Positions 6,922 through 15,687 of a stretch of DNA of 64,000 bases are shown here, piece by piece. The translations under genes and the position numbers were made by a program. Position 1 is the stretch's first letter, and every line of letters starts with the position of its first letter. The notes below the pieces were generated by a model. That model was not told where the DNA came from. It made no database searches and saw only the letters and a program-made list of their open reading frames with translations. This stretch comes from Candidatus Riflebacteria bacterium HGW-Riflebacteria-2 (GTDB taxonomy: Bacteria; Muiribacteriota; Ozemobacteria; Ozemobacterales; Ozemobacteraceae): contig PGYA01000021.1 in assembly GCA_002839435.1 (NCBI GenBank), forward strand, positions 7,038 through 71,037. Direction: 5' to 3'.

Positions 6922-8067
6922 ATGAGAGCAATATGCATAGTACTCGACAGCGCCGGCATTGCGCCGATGCCTGACCAGCACGAATACGGCGATATCGGCG
7001 CCGCGACTATACCGAATCTCGCCAGGGCAGCCGGTGGTATTGATCTGCCAACCATGCAGAACATGGGCCTCGGCAACATAGCTGAAATCGAGGGAGTGCC
7101 GCCAGCAGCCTTCCCTACAGCATCTTACGGCATGATGTATGAACTGTCACCAGGCAAGGACACCACCACCGGGCACTGGGAAATGATGGGAATGAAACTC
7201 GACTTCGCGTTTCCGGTTTTCCCCGAAGGTTTTCCGAAAGAATTCATCGAAAAATATGAAGCAGCCATCGGCCGCCAGACTCTTGCCAACTACGCGGCTT
7301 CCGGCACCGAGATAATCAACCAGCTCGGCGATGAACATGTTAAAACCGGCAAGCCCATAGTCTATACCTCGGCCGACTCGGTCTTTCAGGTAGCCGCCCA
7401 CGAAGAAGTGATTCCGGTGCCTGAACTTTATCGCATCTGCCAGATTGCCCGCGACATGCTGCAGCCACCCGAACTTGGTGCGGCCCGCGTCATTGCACGC
7501 CCATTCCTCGGCTCGTCCGGCAATTACGCCCGCACCCCAAACCGGCATGATTTCAGTCTTACCCCATCTGAAACTGTCCTTGATGTGCTCAAAGCCAAAG
7601 GAATAACGACCTACGGCATCGGCAAGATTTACGACATCTTTGCCGGCCAGGGCGTGGAACCGCATGTAACTACGAAAAGCAACGAAGACGGCATGCAGCG
7701 GACTCTCGAAGCACTCGACAAGTTCAAGTCAGGGCTTATCTTTACCAATCTCGTCGATACCGACATGAAATACGGTCATCGCCGCGATGTTCATGGATAC
7801 CGGGCTTCGCTCATGGAATTCGACACCTGGCTGGCCGACTTCATCAATCGTCTCGAAGACGACGACGTGCTGATCATTACCGCTGACCACGGCTGCGACC
7901 CGACCTACAAGGGCTCCGATCATACCCGCGAAGCCGTGCCTCTGCTGGTCTACCAGAAGGGCAAACCTGGCAAAGACCTCGGCATCCGCCAGGGATTCTG
8001 GGATGTGGCCGCCACCATCGCCGCCCACCTCGGCGTCGATTACAAAAACGGCACCTCGGCACTGTAA
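6922..8067 (+). CDS. deoB: Phosphopentomutase
   Basis: Interconverts ribose (or deoxyribose) 1-phosphate and 5-phosphate, linking nucleoside phosphorolysis to pentose phosphates. The 381-residue protein has the metal-binding motifs of the family: VLDSAGIAPMPD (8-19), the phosphorylated threonine region DTTTGHWEMMG, and TADHGCDPTYKGSDHTREAVPLL near the C-terminus. In family members the TADHG motif is usually followed by Asn; here it is Cys. A good AAAGGAAAG ribosome site precedes the ATG. It is 267 bp from the RpiB-like gene, so it may have its own promoter, but its role fits the BMC locus: it would supply ribose 5-phosphate or deoxyribose 5-phosphate. Confidence 0.96.
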   Translation: MRAICIVLDSAGIAPMPDQHEYGDIGAATIPNLARAAGGIDLPTMQNMGLGNIAEIEGVPPAAFPTASYGMMYELSPGKDTTTGHWEMMGMKLDFAFPVFPEGFPKEFIEKYEAAIGRQTLANYAASGTEIINQLGDEHVKTGKPIVYTSADSVFQVAAHEEVIPVPELYRICQIARDMLQPPELGAARVIARPFLGSSGNYARTPNRHDFSLTPSETVLDVLKAKGITTYGIGKIYDIFAGQGVEPHVTTKSNEDGMQRTLEALDKFKSGLIFTNLVDTDMKYGHRRDVHGYRASLMEFDTWLADFINRLEDDDVLIITADHGCDPTYKGSDHTREAVPLLVYQKGKPGKDLGIRQGFWDVAATIAAHLGVDYKNGTSAL

Positions 8068-8149
8068 GCAGGAGAGTCTAGCAGACTTCGATCCGTAGAT
8101 TACAGAATTACCGAAGATTAAGAAGAGAAGAACATCTATTCCTTAAAGC

Positions 8150-8185
8150 AAAACCGGCCAGCGCTATAAGCTGCTGGCCGGTTTT
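8150..8185. terminator. Bidirectional terminator between deoB and a lipoprotein gene
   Basis: A 13-bp perfect stem (8150-8162 with 8173-8185, GCTGGCCGGTTTT on the right arm) with a 10-nt loop sits between convergent genes. A and T runs at the stem ends let it work on both strands. Confidence 0.85.
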
Positions 8186-8202
8186 GAGTTTAAGCGATAA
8201 AA

Positions 8203-9690
8203 CTAAGGTCTGGCGGCATCAACTATGACAGTATGCACAGTCGGAGTTGCAGTTTCCGGAACCGGAATCTTTGACTCATCATGCTCACTGATAACGAAAG
8301 TAGGTGAAGCATTGCCAAGTCCAGGGTCAATGACGACCTGATAAGCAAAATTATGACCGGTAGCAGCGTTGAATTTTATAAAAGCCTCGCCGGTAGTTGT
8401 TACTATCACTGGATTATCGACTGATGGAATCCACGCGCCATCGCCGCGGTCTTTAACTTCGATCTTGGCAGGATCGTAAGGAAGCGAAAGATTGGCAGTT
8501 ACTCTGTCACCGACCAGCAAATCAGCGCCTGATATCTGGAAAACTACATCGCGGGAAATAATGTTGTCATACATACCAGCTTTGCTGTCAGCTGCTACGT
8601 TGGGGTTATAAACAAACTCTGTTTTGGCGTTATCGTCTGTGAAGTCTACGTCAATGCGGTAATTTCCTTCAGAACCGCCGAATGCAGTCAGTGAAGAGTC
8701 TATTCTGATGACTTCGTCCTCATAGCCAAGCATCTGGATTCTCAGGCTTACCGGCAGATTGATGGCAGAAACTTGAACGATATTCGGCAGAGCATCATTT
8801 GCAACCACAAGACTGGTTGTTGTGAGCACATGAGCCGGAGCGGCGTTGGTTTCTACAATAATGTTAGCCGAGGCACCGTCAAGATAGTCAGGAGCATTAA
8901 CCCATCTCAGCTGAAGCTTGTAGGTGACGGGTGATAGAACAATCTTTCCGTAGTATTCGCTGCCAAGCAGTTCTACACTTTCCATGACCATAGGCGTATA
9001 AAGCGGCGGATCATCGGCATGACGCACAGCTATCTCCAGTTCCTCTGCCGATTCTCGCTCTATACCAGCGCGCAGTGCTGCGGCGGTCAGTTTTGTATTG
9101 CCAAGGGCATCCTGCAGTGGCTCACCATTGATGGTCACGTAGAATTCTTCAAGATCCTGAACTTTTACAGCCGATTGAGCAACATTGTTGTAGGTGCTGT
9201 ATAGATCAAGCTTGATAAGAGCTGTCGGCGGGAGACTCTTGGTTACCTCAGTAAGTGGCAAAGAACCAAGATTAATAATATCACCACTTTTGACAAATAC
9301 GGCTTCAAGCTTTGCCGATTCGGCAGTGGTGCCATCATCGGTCTGGCTGCTGGTAGTCGTGCTCGGATAGGTCGCTTTGTTCTGGCCTTTCTGATATTCT
9401 ACCAATACGTTATCTGGAATGACGTTTTCAAAAACGAAATAGCCATCGGCATCGGTCACAGTGGATAGAAAATTTTTGCCCTGTTTAAGTTCAGAAGTTC
9501 CCAGAGCTTCTTTCGACATGACACGAACCGTTGCAAACGCAATACCAACAGTGTCATTATCAGCCCTGACGATACGACCGGTAATCATTGCCGGTTTGAC
9601 GCCAAGGGCACCTTTTTCGCAACCCATACTCAGCATAATGACCAGCCCGGCAATTGCCAGAAACCAGCCGCCCCAGAATCTCAGCTGCAT
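8203..9690 (-). CDS. Lipoprotein with carboxypeptidase-regulatory-like domain, CEKG family member 1
   Basis: A 495-residue predicted lipoprotein: a short signal helix ending in the lipobox LSMGC, then CEKGALGVKPAMITGRIV, shared in pattern with two neighbouring lipoproteins. A carboxypeptidase-regulatory-like beta domain follows (TDADGYFVFENVIPDN). Near the C-terminus is another shared segment, RDVVFQISGADLLVGDRVTAN. I chose the start at 9690 because GGGAGG lies 9 bases ahead and it yields a normal signal peptide; an upstream ATG at 9732, also with an AGGTGA site, would add 14 polar residues. It lies directly behind the next lipoprotein gene and should be co-transcribed with it. Function unknown; likely a surface or periplasmic structural or adhesive protein. 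Confidence 0.8.
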   Translation of the reverse strand: MQLRFWGGWFLAIAGLVIMLSMGCEKGALGVKPAMITGRIVRADNDTVGIAFATVRVMSKEALGTSELKQGKNFLSTVTDADGYFVFENVIPDNVLVEYQKGQNKATYPSTTTSSQTDDGTTAESAKLEAVFVKSGDIINLGSLPLTEVTKSLPPTALIKLDLYSTYNNVAQSAVKVQDLEEFYVTINGEPLQDALGNTKLTAAALRAGIERESAEELEIAVRHADDPPLYTPMVMESVELLGSEYYGKIVLSPVTYKLQLRWVNAPDYLDGASANIIVETNAAPAHVLTTTSLVVANDALPNIVQVSAINLPVSLRIQMLGYEDEVIRIDSSLTAFGGSEGNYRIDVDFTDDNAKTEFVYNPNVAADSKAGMYDNIISRDVVFQISGADLLVGDRVTANLSLPYDPAKIEVKDRGDGAWIPSVDNPVIVTTTGEAFIKFNAATGHNFAYQVVIDPGLGNASPTFVISEHDESKIPVPETATPTVHTVIVDAARP

Positions 9691-9733
9691 ATTGTCAAAC
9701 CTCCCGAACGCTTGAGAAGAATTATTACTCATA

Positions 9734-10981
9734 TCAGTTCACCTGTATTGTTACGATCTGGGCTTCGGCCCCGTCGTCATCCACACGAGTTGTTACTTCA
9801 TTCGACTTGCCGTCACCGACGACATAACCAACAAAGTGTAACTCATACCCGGTCGGAACCTGGTTTGTTCCAAGTTCGATTACGCGCGGCGTGCCGATTG
9901 TCCAGCCTGGCGGGTTGGTAACAATGGTCTGGGCCCACCTGGTTCCGGTTTCATTGCAGTAAGCACCGACGAAGTCATTGGTTCTGATATTTTCACCGGT
10001 GATTATTACGCGCACATCACGCATGATCGGTGAAAAATTGTTCTTAAGTGAAAAAGTCTGGTAGATGGTTCCCTGAAAGTCGCCGGATGGATAAACCACA
10101 ATCGGCCCGTTCATGCGATAACCTTTGACTTCAGCCTCGATCGATACCGAAACTCCTCTAGGAATACCTGAAATAGTGAACGACTGATCGTTAATGGTAG
10201 CTGTGGCAGTTGCAACTGCGCGATTGCCGGCATAAGCAAAGATGTTGGCAGTCGGGTTTGCTTCGAAAACCCAGCCTGGCACATCCTGCCAGCGCCCAAC
10301 AATCGAATAGGTCTCAGGCTGCAGCATAATAGTTCCAATGTCGCGATCTGAGAGAAGTCCTTCAGTAAATTCAACAAAATACACCTCATAACCTGAGACT
10401 GAGATTACCAGGCGAATCGGTTCCGCCGAAGCTGGAACTCTGAATCCGGTTGTTAATTCAGTTGGTAGACGATTGCTGAAGGTCTGCTGACCAAAAACGA
10501 ACTGAGCGTTGCCGTAGGTGATCAGAGTACCATTTATAGAGTCCTTAAGAGTGCCAGTAACGGTTACATACTGATTTTCGTACATCTGTTGCATCCGAAC
10601 AGAAGGCACATGTGAAGTGTTGTCATTGACGACAACCACAGACACAGCGGCAGAAGCCGAATCGCCCAGTGGAACATAGCCGAACTTGTCAAAGCTGAGG
10701 CTCCATTCGTCTGCCCGCATACTGCTAAGATAGTAATTCCCGTTGCTGTCGCTGGTGGTAAACTTGGTAGCACGCCCATCTTCACCTTCTTCGCCAGATG
10801 TAGCAACAACGCTTACGCCGGCGATTCCGACCAGGGTGCGGCTGTCAAGAACGCTGCCCGAGATACCACCACCTTTTAGCCCGAGAGTGCCTTTCTCGCA
10901 CCCAACCAGGCTTACAATCAGCACAATAAACAGTGCTGCCAGGATCCCGAATGGCTTCGGGTTCCGCCTTTCTCTAATCAT
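9734..10981 (-). CDS. Lipoprotein with carboxypeptidase-regulatory-like domain, CEKG family member 2
   Basis: A 415-residue paralogue of the next gene downstream. The signal peptide ends LIVSLVGC, followed by CEKGTLGLKGGGISGSV and a regulatory-like fold (TSDSNGNYYLSSMRADEW). The C-terminal part contains SPIMRDVRVIITGENI, matching in pattern the same position in the two paralogues. GGAGG lies 8 bases ahead of the ATG at 10981. Its stop codon (9734) is one base from an alternative start of the downstream gene. Function is not known; the fold suggests repeated extracellular beta-sandwich domains. Confidence 0.8.
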   Translation of the reverse strand: MIRERRNPKPFGILAALFIVLIVSLVGCEKGTLGLKGGGISGSVLDSRTLVGIAGVSVVATSGEEGEDGRATKFTTSDSNGNYYLSSMRADEWSLSFDKFGYVPLGDSASAAVSVVVVNDNTSHVPSVRMQQMYENQYVTVTGTLKDSINGTLITYGNAQFVFGQQTFSNRLPTELTTGFRVPASAEPIRLVISVSGYEVYFVEFTEGLLSDRDIGTIMLQPETYSIVGRWQDVPGWVFEANPTANIFAYAGNRAVATATATINDQSFTISGIPRGVSVSIEAEVKGYRMNGPIVVYPSGDFQGTIYQTFSLKNNFSPIMRDVRVIITGENIRTNDFVGAYCNETGTRWAQTIVTNPPGWTIGTPRVIELGTNQVPTGYELHFVGYVVGDGKSNEVTTRVDDDGAEAQIVTIQVN

Positions 10982-11526
10982 GTTAACGCCTCCAACAGGA
11001 ATCTTAAAAGAGTCGGCTTCACTACTTAATCGGCTAAGGCTGACGAAAACTTAACCAAAAAAAATCTTTCATGCATTTCAAGACAAGTAGAAAACAATCC
11101 GCAGATTACCCAGATTTTACAGATTACGCAGACATGGCTGCTTACAGAAAAACCGGCCGATCTGGCTATAGTCCTTTGTCACATTTGAATCTGGGTGTTA
11201 TCTGTCATTGTGAGGAGGGTGCCAGCCCGACGCGGCAATCTTATTGTCAGAGAGATTACTACCTCAATCTGAGCACATCTGTGCAATCACCCGGGCGCTT
11301 CGCCCCGGGGAGCCCTGCGGGATACGCTGCTCTAATGGCTAAAGCCATAAGAGCAGCCTAATCCTGATGCGCCCAAGTATCACCCACCTCCTGTGGGCGA
11401 CTGCGGATTGCCTTTTCCCGAAGCCGGCATTCGCAAAAAATAAAAGATGAAAAAACTCTTCAATTTGTTACCGAGACAGCCGATAAGGTTTCAGAGATAT
11501 TTTCGAGATTTTTCATGGAGGCAACC
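10982..11526. other. 545-bp divergent spacer rich in dispersed repeats
   Basis: The spacer lies between oppositely oriented lipoprotein genes. It holds a CCGCAGATTACC/CAGATTACGCAG-type repeat (11098-11133), a 38-bp dispersed repeat (11204-11241), a GC-rich hairpin around 11290-11309 and a CGCCCA/TGGGCG hairpin near 11370-11402. No credible gene; promoters for both flanking genes should be here but none is obvious. Confidence 0.6.
11204..11241 (+). repeat. 38-bp dispersed intergenic repeat, copy A
   Basis: Begins GTCATTGTGAGGAGGG and ends GCAATCT. It matches the reverse complement of 39188-39225 at 31 of 38 positions by eye, and 43135-43218 carries a related element. This is the GTCATTGCGAGG type of repeat found between genes in many bacterial genomes. 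Confidence 0.75.
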
Positions 11527-12864
11527 ATGGTAAGACAACAAACAACTGTAAAAGGACGTTGGCTGCTGCTGATTGTTCTTTCGCTTGCCAGTATAGTTTT
11601 TACTGGCTGTGAAAAGGGCTCGCTCGGCATCCAAAGTGGCGTTATCAATGGATTCGTCATTAACGCCAACACCAACCAGCCAATACCGGATGTTCTGGTA
11701 AGAGGCATCAGCGACACTCACGAAAACAGCAGCACTTATACTGGTGGTGACGGCAGTTTCACCATGCCCGATCTGACCAAGGGTGCGTGGAGCCTTTATG
11801 TAGAGAAATACGGCCACAATCTGATAAATTCTGAAGCTGTCGGCACGCAGACTGAGAACATTATCGCCGCAACCATAAACGTCGATAATGGCGAAACGGT
11901 TACCGCTCCGGTCATCAAGATGGCCAAGACCGCAGAGCTGGTCAAGGGTGTTCTCAAAGGTTACCCTATCGATGCAGTCACCGGTCGACCACTTACCAAC
12001 TTCACGGTTACCCAGACTTATCCATACCTTCAGCGCAAATCAAAACTGTTTGAAACCGCTGCTGATTTCAGGGATATCGGCTGGAGTGGCCTGGAAGGCG
12101 GCGACCATCATTATACCATCTCAGCCAACAATTACGTTGAATACAATACTGCCAATGCCGCGGCCGAAGGACAGGCCGCCGCATACATTTCAATTGGCGC
12201 TTCGGCAATTGATCTTGGCACGATCAAGGTAGAACCGCTCAAGGTAAGCATTGCTGGCACTTTGCGCAACCTGCCAGGGTATGTTCTTGATGCTGACAAC
12301 AAAGACATCGTAATCTGGGCCGAAGCAGCCGGAAAAGTTGTCGCAACATTTACCGACAGCGCTGTCCAGGATGCCTACAAGGGTTCAGTAACTTATAAAA
12401 TGAACGATATACCGGTTTCGGCAGGCAGTGTCGCAGTCAAATGCAAAATCAGAGGGTATGATCTGCAAACGATCAATCAGGCTGTGAGCCTTGCCAGCAA
12501 TATGCCGGGTGGCACAATTGCCGGCGTTGATATCGACTTTGCCAACGTTGAACCGATCAGGCGTGACCTGCGCGTTGTCGTAATCAGCACTGAGCCAAAA
12601 GAGGGCCAGACTCCTTCCTTCAGGCCAGGAGATGTGGCACGCGTGTATCTGCGTCAGGGTGGCAAGGATATCGTGCCTTACGTTGATGTGGTCAGTGTGA
12701 ATTATCGTGCTGAAGCCTACTTCTCTGGCGTAACCACCGGTTACGACATGAATGTGTATGTTGTGAATATGACCAAAGGCTATTTCCAGGTGCTGTCTGA
12801 TGCTTTCAAGGTTCAGGAAGACGGCAACTCAGCCTTTACCTACAACGTGCAGCTGAGACCATAG
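11527..12864 (+). CDS. Lipoprotein with carboxypeptidase-regulatory-like domain, CEKG family member 3
   Basis: A 445-residue lipoprotein. The signal peptide ends SIVFTGC and continues CEKGSLGIQSGVINGFVIN, the same pattern as the two genes on the opposite strand. A regulatory-like domain follows (GDGSFTMPDLTKGAWSLYVEKYG), then further beta-rich segments and the shared IRRDLRVVVIST region (about residue 350). The start at 11527 was chosen because GGAGG at 11517-11521 sits in front of it; the earlier in-frame ATG (11515) overlaps that site. Divergent from the other two copies, it ends at a strong double terminator. Confidence 0.82.
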   Translation: MVRQQTTVKGRWLLLIVLSLASIVFTGCEKGSLGIQSGVINGFVINANTNQPIPDVLVRGISDTHENSSTYTGGDGSFTMPDLTKGAWSLYVEKYGHNLINSEAVGTQTENIIAATINVDNGETVTAPVIKMAKTAELVKGVLKGYPIDAVTGRPLTNFTVTQTYPYLQRKSKLFETAADFRDIGWSGLEGGDHHYTISANNYVEYNTANAAAEGQAAAYISIGASAIDLGTIKVEPLKVSIAGTLRNLPGYVLDADNKDIVIWAEAAGKVVATFTDSAVQDAYKGSVTYKMNDIPVSAGSVAVKCKIRGYDLQTINQAVSLASNMPGGTIAGVDIDFANVEPIRRDLRVVVISTEPKEGQTPSFRPGDVARVYLRQGGKDIVPYVDVVSVNYRAEAYFSGVTTGYDMNVYVVNMTKGYFQVLSDAFKVQEDGNSAFTYNVQLRP

Positions 12865-12874
12865 AAGAATTCCC

Positions 12875-12908
12875 AAAAAAGGCCTGGTATGCCGCCAGGC
12901 CTTTTTTT
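12875..12908 (+). terminator. Rho-independent terminator
   Basis: A 13-bp stem (12875-12887 with 12895-12907, CCAGGCC then a T run) 11 bp after the lipoprotein stop codon. Confidence 0.88.
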
Positions 12909-12921
12909 ATTGGCAGAAATG

Positions 12922-12965
12922 ACGCTGGTCAGCAGGAACAAAGCCTGGTGACCAGCGTTTTTTTG
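12922..12965. terminator. Second terminator-like hairpin
   Basis: ACGCTGGTC (12922-12930) pairs with GACCAGCGT (12950-12958), followed by seven T. It backs up the preceding terminator between convergent genes. Confidence 0.7.
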
Positions 12966-12984
12966 TCAGCAGAGGAACGTCAGT

Positions 12985-13530
12985 TCAGATCAGCAGTTTT
13001 CTTGCATAAAGAGCAGCATCAGTCTCAGCATACTGCGTCATGATGATTTCTACATGCCGCTTGCAGCCTTCTTTGTCGCCTCGTTTTTTGCAGATCGCGG
13101 CCAGCTGGTAATGCGCGTTATCAACGTATTCACAGCCAGGGTATTGTTCGATCAGCCGGTTGAATTCGGCAACAGCATCGTCAAGCTTGCCCTTTTCCAT
13201 CAGCTTGCGCCCATTGAAGTAGCACTCGTCTGCAATCTCAGCCGGGCCCTTCCCCATCTCACGGCAAAGTTCGACGTATTCGTCCTTGCCGAAGTAGGCT
13301 GCATCGGTGTCCGGGTATGTGTCGAGCAGGTATTCATACCAGCTCAGCGCACGCTGCTGCTGCCCCTTGCTCAGGGCGATCTTGGCGAGGTTGTAACAAG
13401 CGTTGTCAGCCAGACCACTGCTGGGAAAGTCCTTGATAAAAGCGCGAAAGATGTCTTCGGCCTTATCGACTTCGCCAGCCCTGAATGCGGCAATCCCTGA
13501 ATCCATGATTTTCTTTTCTTCTGAGGCCAT
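12985..13530 (-). CDS. TPR-repeat protein, cytoplasmic
   Basis: A 181-residue protein with no signal peptide, made mostly of tetratricopeptide-like helices of the YbgF/BamD style (AGEVDKAEDIFRAFIKDFPSSGLADNACYNLAKIA; KLDDAVAEFNRLIEQYPGCEYVDNAHYQLAAI, shown in part). Such repeats bind protein partners. The start at 13530 is set by an AGGAGAT site; a longer frame exists upstream but it overlaps tgt and is not protein-like. It is one base from the tgt stop codon and is the last gene of the obg to tgt cluster. Specific role unknown. Confidence 0.8.
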   Translation of the reverse strand: MASEEKKIMDSGIAAFRAGEVDKAEDIFRAFIKDFPSSGLADNACYNLAKIALSKGQQQRALSWYEYLLDTYPDTDAAYFGKDEYVELCREMGKGPAEIADECYFNGRKLMEKGKLDDAVAEFNRLIEQYPGCEYVDNAHYQLAAICKKRGDKEGCKRHVEIIMTQYAETDAALYARKLLI

Positions 13531-13531
13531 A

Positions 13532-14665
13532 TCAGATCTCCTTGCTGAGATATTTTGCCAAAAAGGCGTCACGCAACGCCAGAAAACTACCGTCGAGTAA
13601 TGCCTGACGAATTTCATTCATCAGGTTAACCATAAATGTCACATTATGCAAACTCGCCATGCGTAACCCGAGAATTTCGCGGGCCTTGAACAGGTGGCGC
13701 AGATAACCGCGCGAAAAAGTACGGCAGGCGTAACAGTTGCAGCCCTCGTCTATTGGCTGGTCGGAAAGCTGCCAGCGCGCGTTGAGCAGACTAATGCGAC
13801 CGTTGCGCGTAAACACAGTCGCATGCCGTGCGATGCGAGTCGGATGCACGCAATCGAACATGTCGACGCCACGCTCTACCCCGACCAGCAAATCTTCTGG
13901 CGTGCCAACGCCCATCAGATAACGCGGCAGATGCTCAGGCATGTGACTCATCATACCATCGAGAATTTCGATCATGAGAGGCTTTGGTTCGCCAACCGAA
14001 AGGCCGCCTATCGCCAGACCCTCGAAGCCGATCTCAGCCGTGCGCTCAATCGATTCGAGCCGCTGTGGCAGATACATCGAGCCCTGAACTATGCCGAACA
14101 ATGCCTGACCGTTGCGCATGTGCGGGTGATCGGCACGGCAACGCTTCGCCCAGGCCACCGAGCGTTCCATGGCTTTGCGGGCAACACTCTCTTCTGCCGG
14201 ATAGGGGCAACATTCGTCGAACACCATGATTATTTCTGAGCCGATCGATCGCTGTATGCGCATCGACTCTTCTGGAGTAATCCAGTGTTTTGAGCCGTCG
14301 ATATGTGATGAAAACTCGACTCCCTCATCGGTGATCTTGTTGAGCTTTTTCAGAGAGAACACTTGAAAACCGCCAGAATCAGTAAGCATCGGGCGATCCC
14401 AGCCCATCATATTGTGCAGGCCACCAAAATGGTCGAGCACTTTGGTACCCGGGCGCAACATGAGATGATAAGTGTTACCAAGAATGATGCTGGCACCGGC
14501 AGCTCTCAACTCATCCGGGCAAAGAGTTTTGACCGTGCCGGCTGTGCCAACCGGCATAAAAACAGGCGTTTTGATCTGACCACGGCGGGTATTGATCAAA
14601 CCGGCCCGACCAAGGCATTCCTGCGACTTGTGTTCAACGGTAAAGGTAAATTCTGCGTTATTCAT
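13532..14665 (-). CDS. tgt: Queuine/preQ1 tRNA-ribosyltransferase
   Basis: Exchanges guanine 34 for preQ1 in GUN-anticodon tRNAs, the base-exchange step of queuosine synthesis. The 377-residue protein has the substrate-binding DSGGFQVFSL, the catalytic region GVERGVDMFDCVHPTRIARH and the zinc motif CNCYACRTFSRGYLRHL. Length is normal. Its ATG overlaps the queA stop (ATGA), so the two queuosine genes are translationally coupled. Confidence 0.97.
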   Translation of the reverse strand: MNNAEFTFTVEHKSQECLGRAGLINTRRGQIKTPVFMPVGTAGTVKTLCPDELRAAGASIILGNTYHLMLRPGTKVLDHFGGLHNMMGWDRPMLTDSGGFQVFSLKKLNKITDEGVEFSSHIDGSKHWITPEESMRIQRSIGSEIIMVFDECCPYPAEESVARKAMERSVAWAKRCRADHPHMRNGQALFGIVQGSMYLPQRLESIERTAEIGFEGLAIGGLSVGEPKPLMIEILDGMMSHMPEHLPRYLMGVGTPEDLLVGVERGVDMFDCVHPTRIARHATVFTRNGRISLLNARWQLSDQPIDEGCNCYACRTFSRGYLRHLFKAREILGLRMASLHNVTFMVNLMNEIRQALLDGSFLALRDAFLAKYLSKEI

Positions 14666-15687
14666 AGTAGTAACATTGAGTCACCGAAACTGTAAAATCG
14701 GTATTCCTTTGCTATGGCTTCCTGGTATAGTTCAAGAACCTTTTCACGGCCGCAAAATGCTGCAACCAGAACGATCAAGGTCGAACGCGGCAGGTGAAAA
14801 TTGGTAATGAAGCGATCTACTGCGCGAAACTGGTAACCCGGGGTTATGAAGCAGTCGGTAGACTGCCAGCCGGTGGTTAGTTCGCCCGCCGCATTCATTG
14901 CCGATTCCAGCGTGCGCACACTCGTCGTGCCGCAGGCCCAGATTCGGCCGCCACTCTGACGCGTCTGTCGGAAAAGGTCAGCAGTCTGTTCAGAGACATA
15001 AAAAACTTCTTCGTGCATGCGATGTTCGGCGATGCTGTCGGCTTCGATCGGCTTGAAAGTGCCCAGCCCGACATGCAGTATAACCTCAGCAACCTTGACC
15101 TGCTTTTCTGCCAGCGCCGCAAAAACCTGGTCGTCAAAATGCAAACCGGCAGTAGGAGCGGCAATAGAGCCTTCTATCGACGAATATACAGTCTGATAGC
15201 GATCTGGGGTGCTTTCACGTGAAGTGATATATGGTGGCAGTGGCATCTCGCCAAATTCGCGGAAAACCGGCAGAATGTCTTCGCCATCTGTCGCCCGCAA
15301 TACGCGCAAACCCGAATCGAGAACAGCAACGACATCTACGCTACGACCGCCAGGCAACTGATGTTGCCGGCCCGGCCGAAACTTTCGGCCCGGGCGCACC
15401 ATGGCTTCAAAGCTGTGGTTTTCAAGCTGTCTGACGAATAGAATCTCATAGCCTGCGCCGCCATGTTGACCAGCAACAGTGAAGATGCGGGCAGGAATAA
15501 CTCTTGAGCTGTTGAGAATCAACAGATCGCCGGGAGCAAAATATTCGACAATATCGGTAAACTGTCGATGTTCTACCCGGTCTTTGCCGCGGTCATAAAC
15601 CAGCAGGCGCGAAGCAGAGCGACGGGCGGCTGGTGTCTGCGCAATCAGGTGCCCGGGCAGAACGAAATCGAAAAGATCAGTCTTCAT
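14662..15687 (-). CDS. queA: S-adenosylmethionine:tRNA ribosyltransferase-isomerase
   Basis: Transfers and rearranges ribose from S-adenosylmethionine onto preQ1-tRNA to give epoxyqueuosine. Motifs include FDFVLPGHLIAQTPA at the N-terminus, DLLILNSSRVIPAR, APTAGLHFD and TNFHLPRSTLIVLVAAF. I chose the ATG at 15687 (341 residues) since the family begins MKTxxFD; the longer TTG-initiated frame from 15711 adds eight unlikely residues. It overlaps the end of the LCP gene by 11 bp and the start of tgt by 4 bp. Confidence 0.96.
   Translation of the reverse strand: MKTDLFDFVLPGHLIAQTPAARRSASRLLVYDRGKDRVEHRQFTDIVEYFAPGDLLILNSSRVIPARIFTVAGQHGGAGYEILFVRQLENHSFEAMVRPGRKFRPGRQHQLPGGRSVDVVAVLDSGLRVLRATDGEDILPVFREFGEMPLPPYITSRESTPDRYQTVYSSIEGSIAAPTAGLHFDDQVFAALAEKQVKVAEVILHVGLGTFKPIEADSIAEHRMHEEVFYVSEQTADLFRQTRQSGGRIWACGTTSVRTLESAMNAAGELTTGWQSTDCFITPGYQFRAVDRFITNFHLPRSTLIVLVAAFCGREKVLELYQEAIAKEYRFYSFGDSMLLL

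Noticed and set aside
9019..9204. Opposite-strand frames inside the lipoprotein and other genes
   Set aside because: They lie wholly within well-supported genes, lack ribosome sites and have unlikely compositions.
11071..11361. 96-codon + strand frame in the lipoprotein spacer
   Set aside because: It is made largely of dispersed repeats, has no ribosome site, and reads as low-complexity repeat translation.
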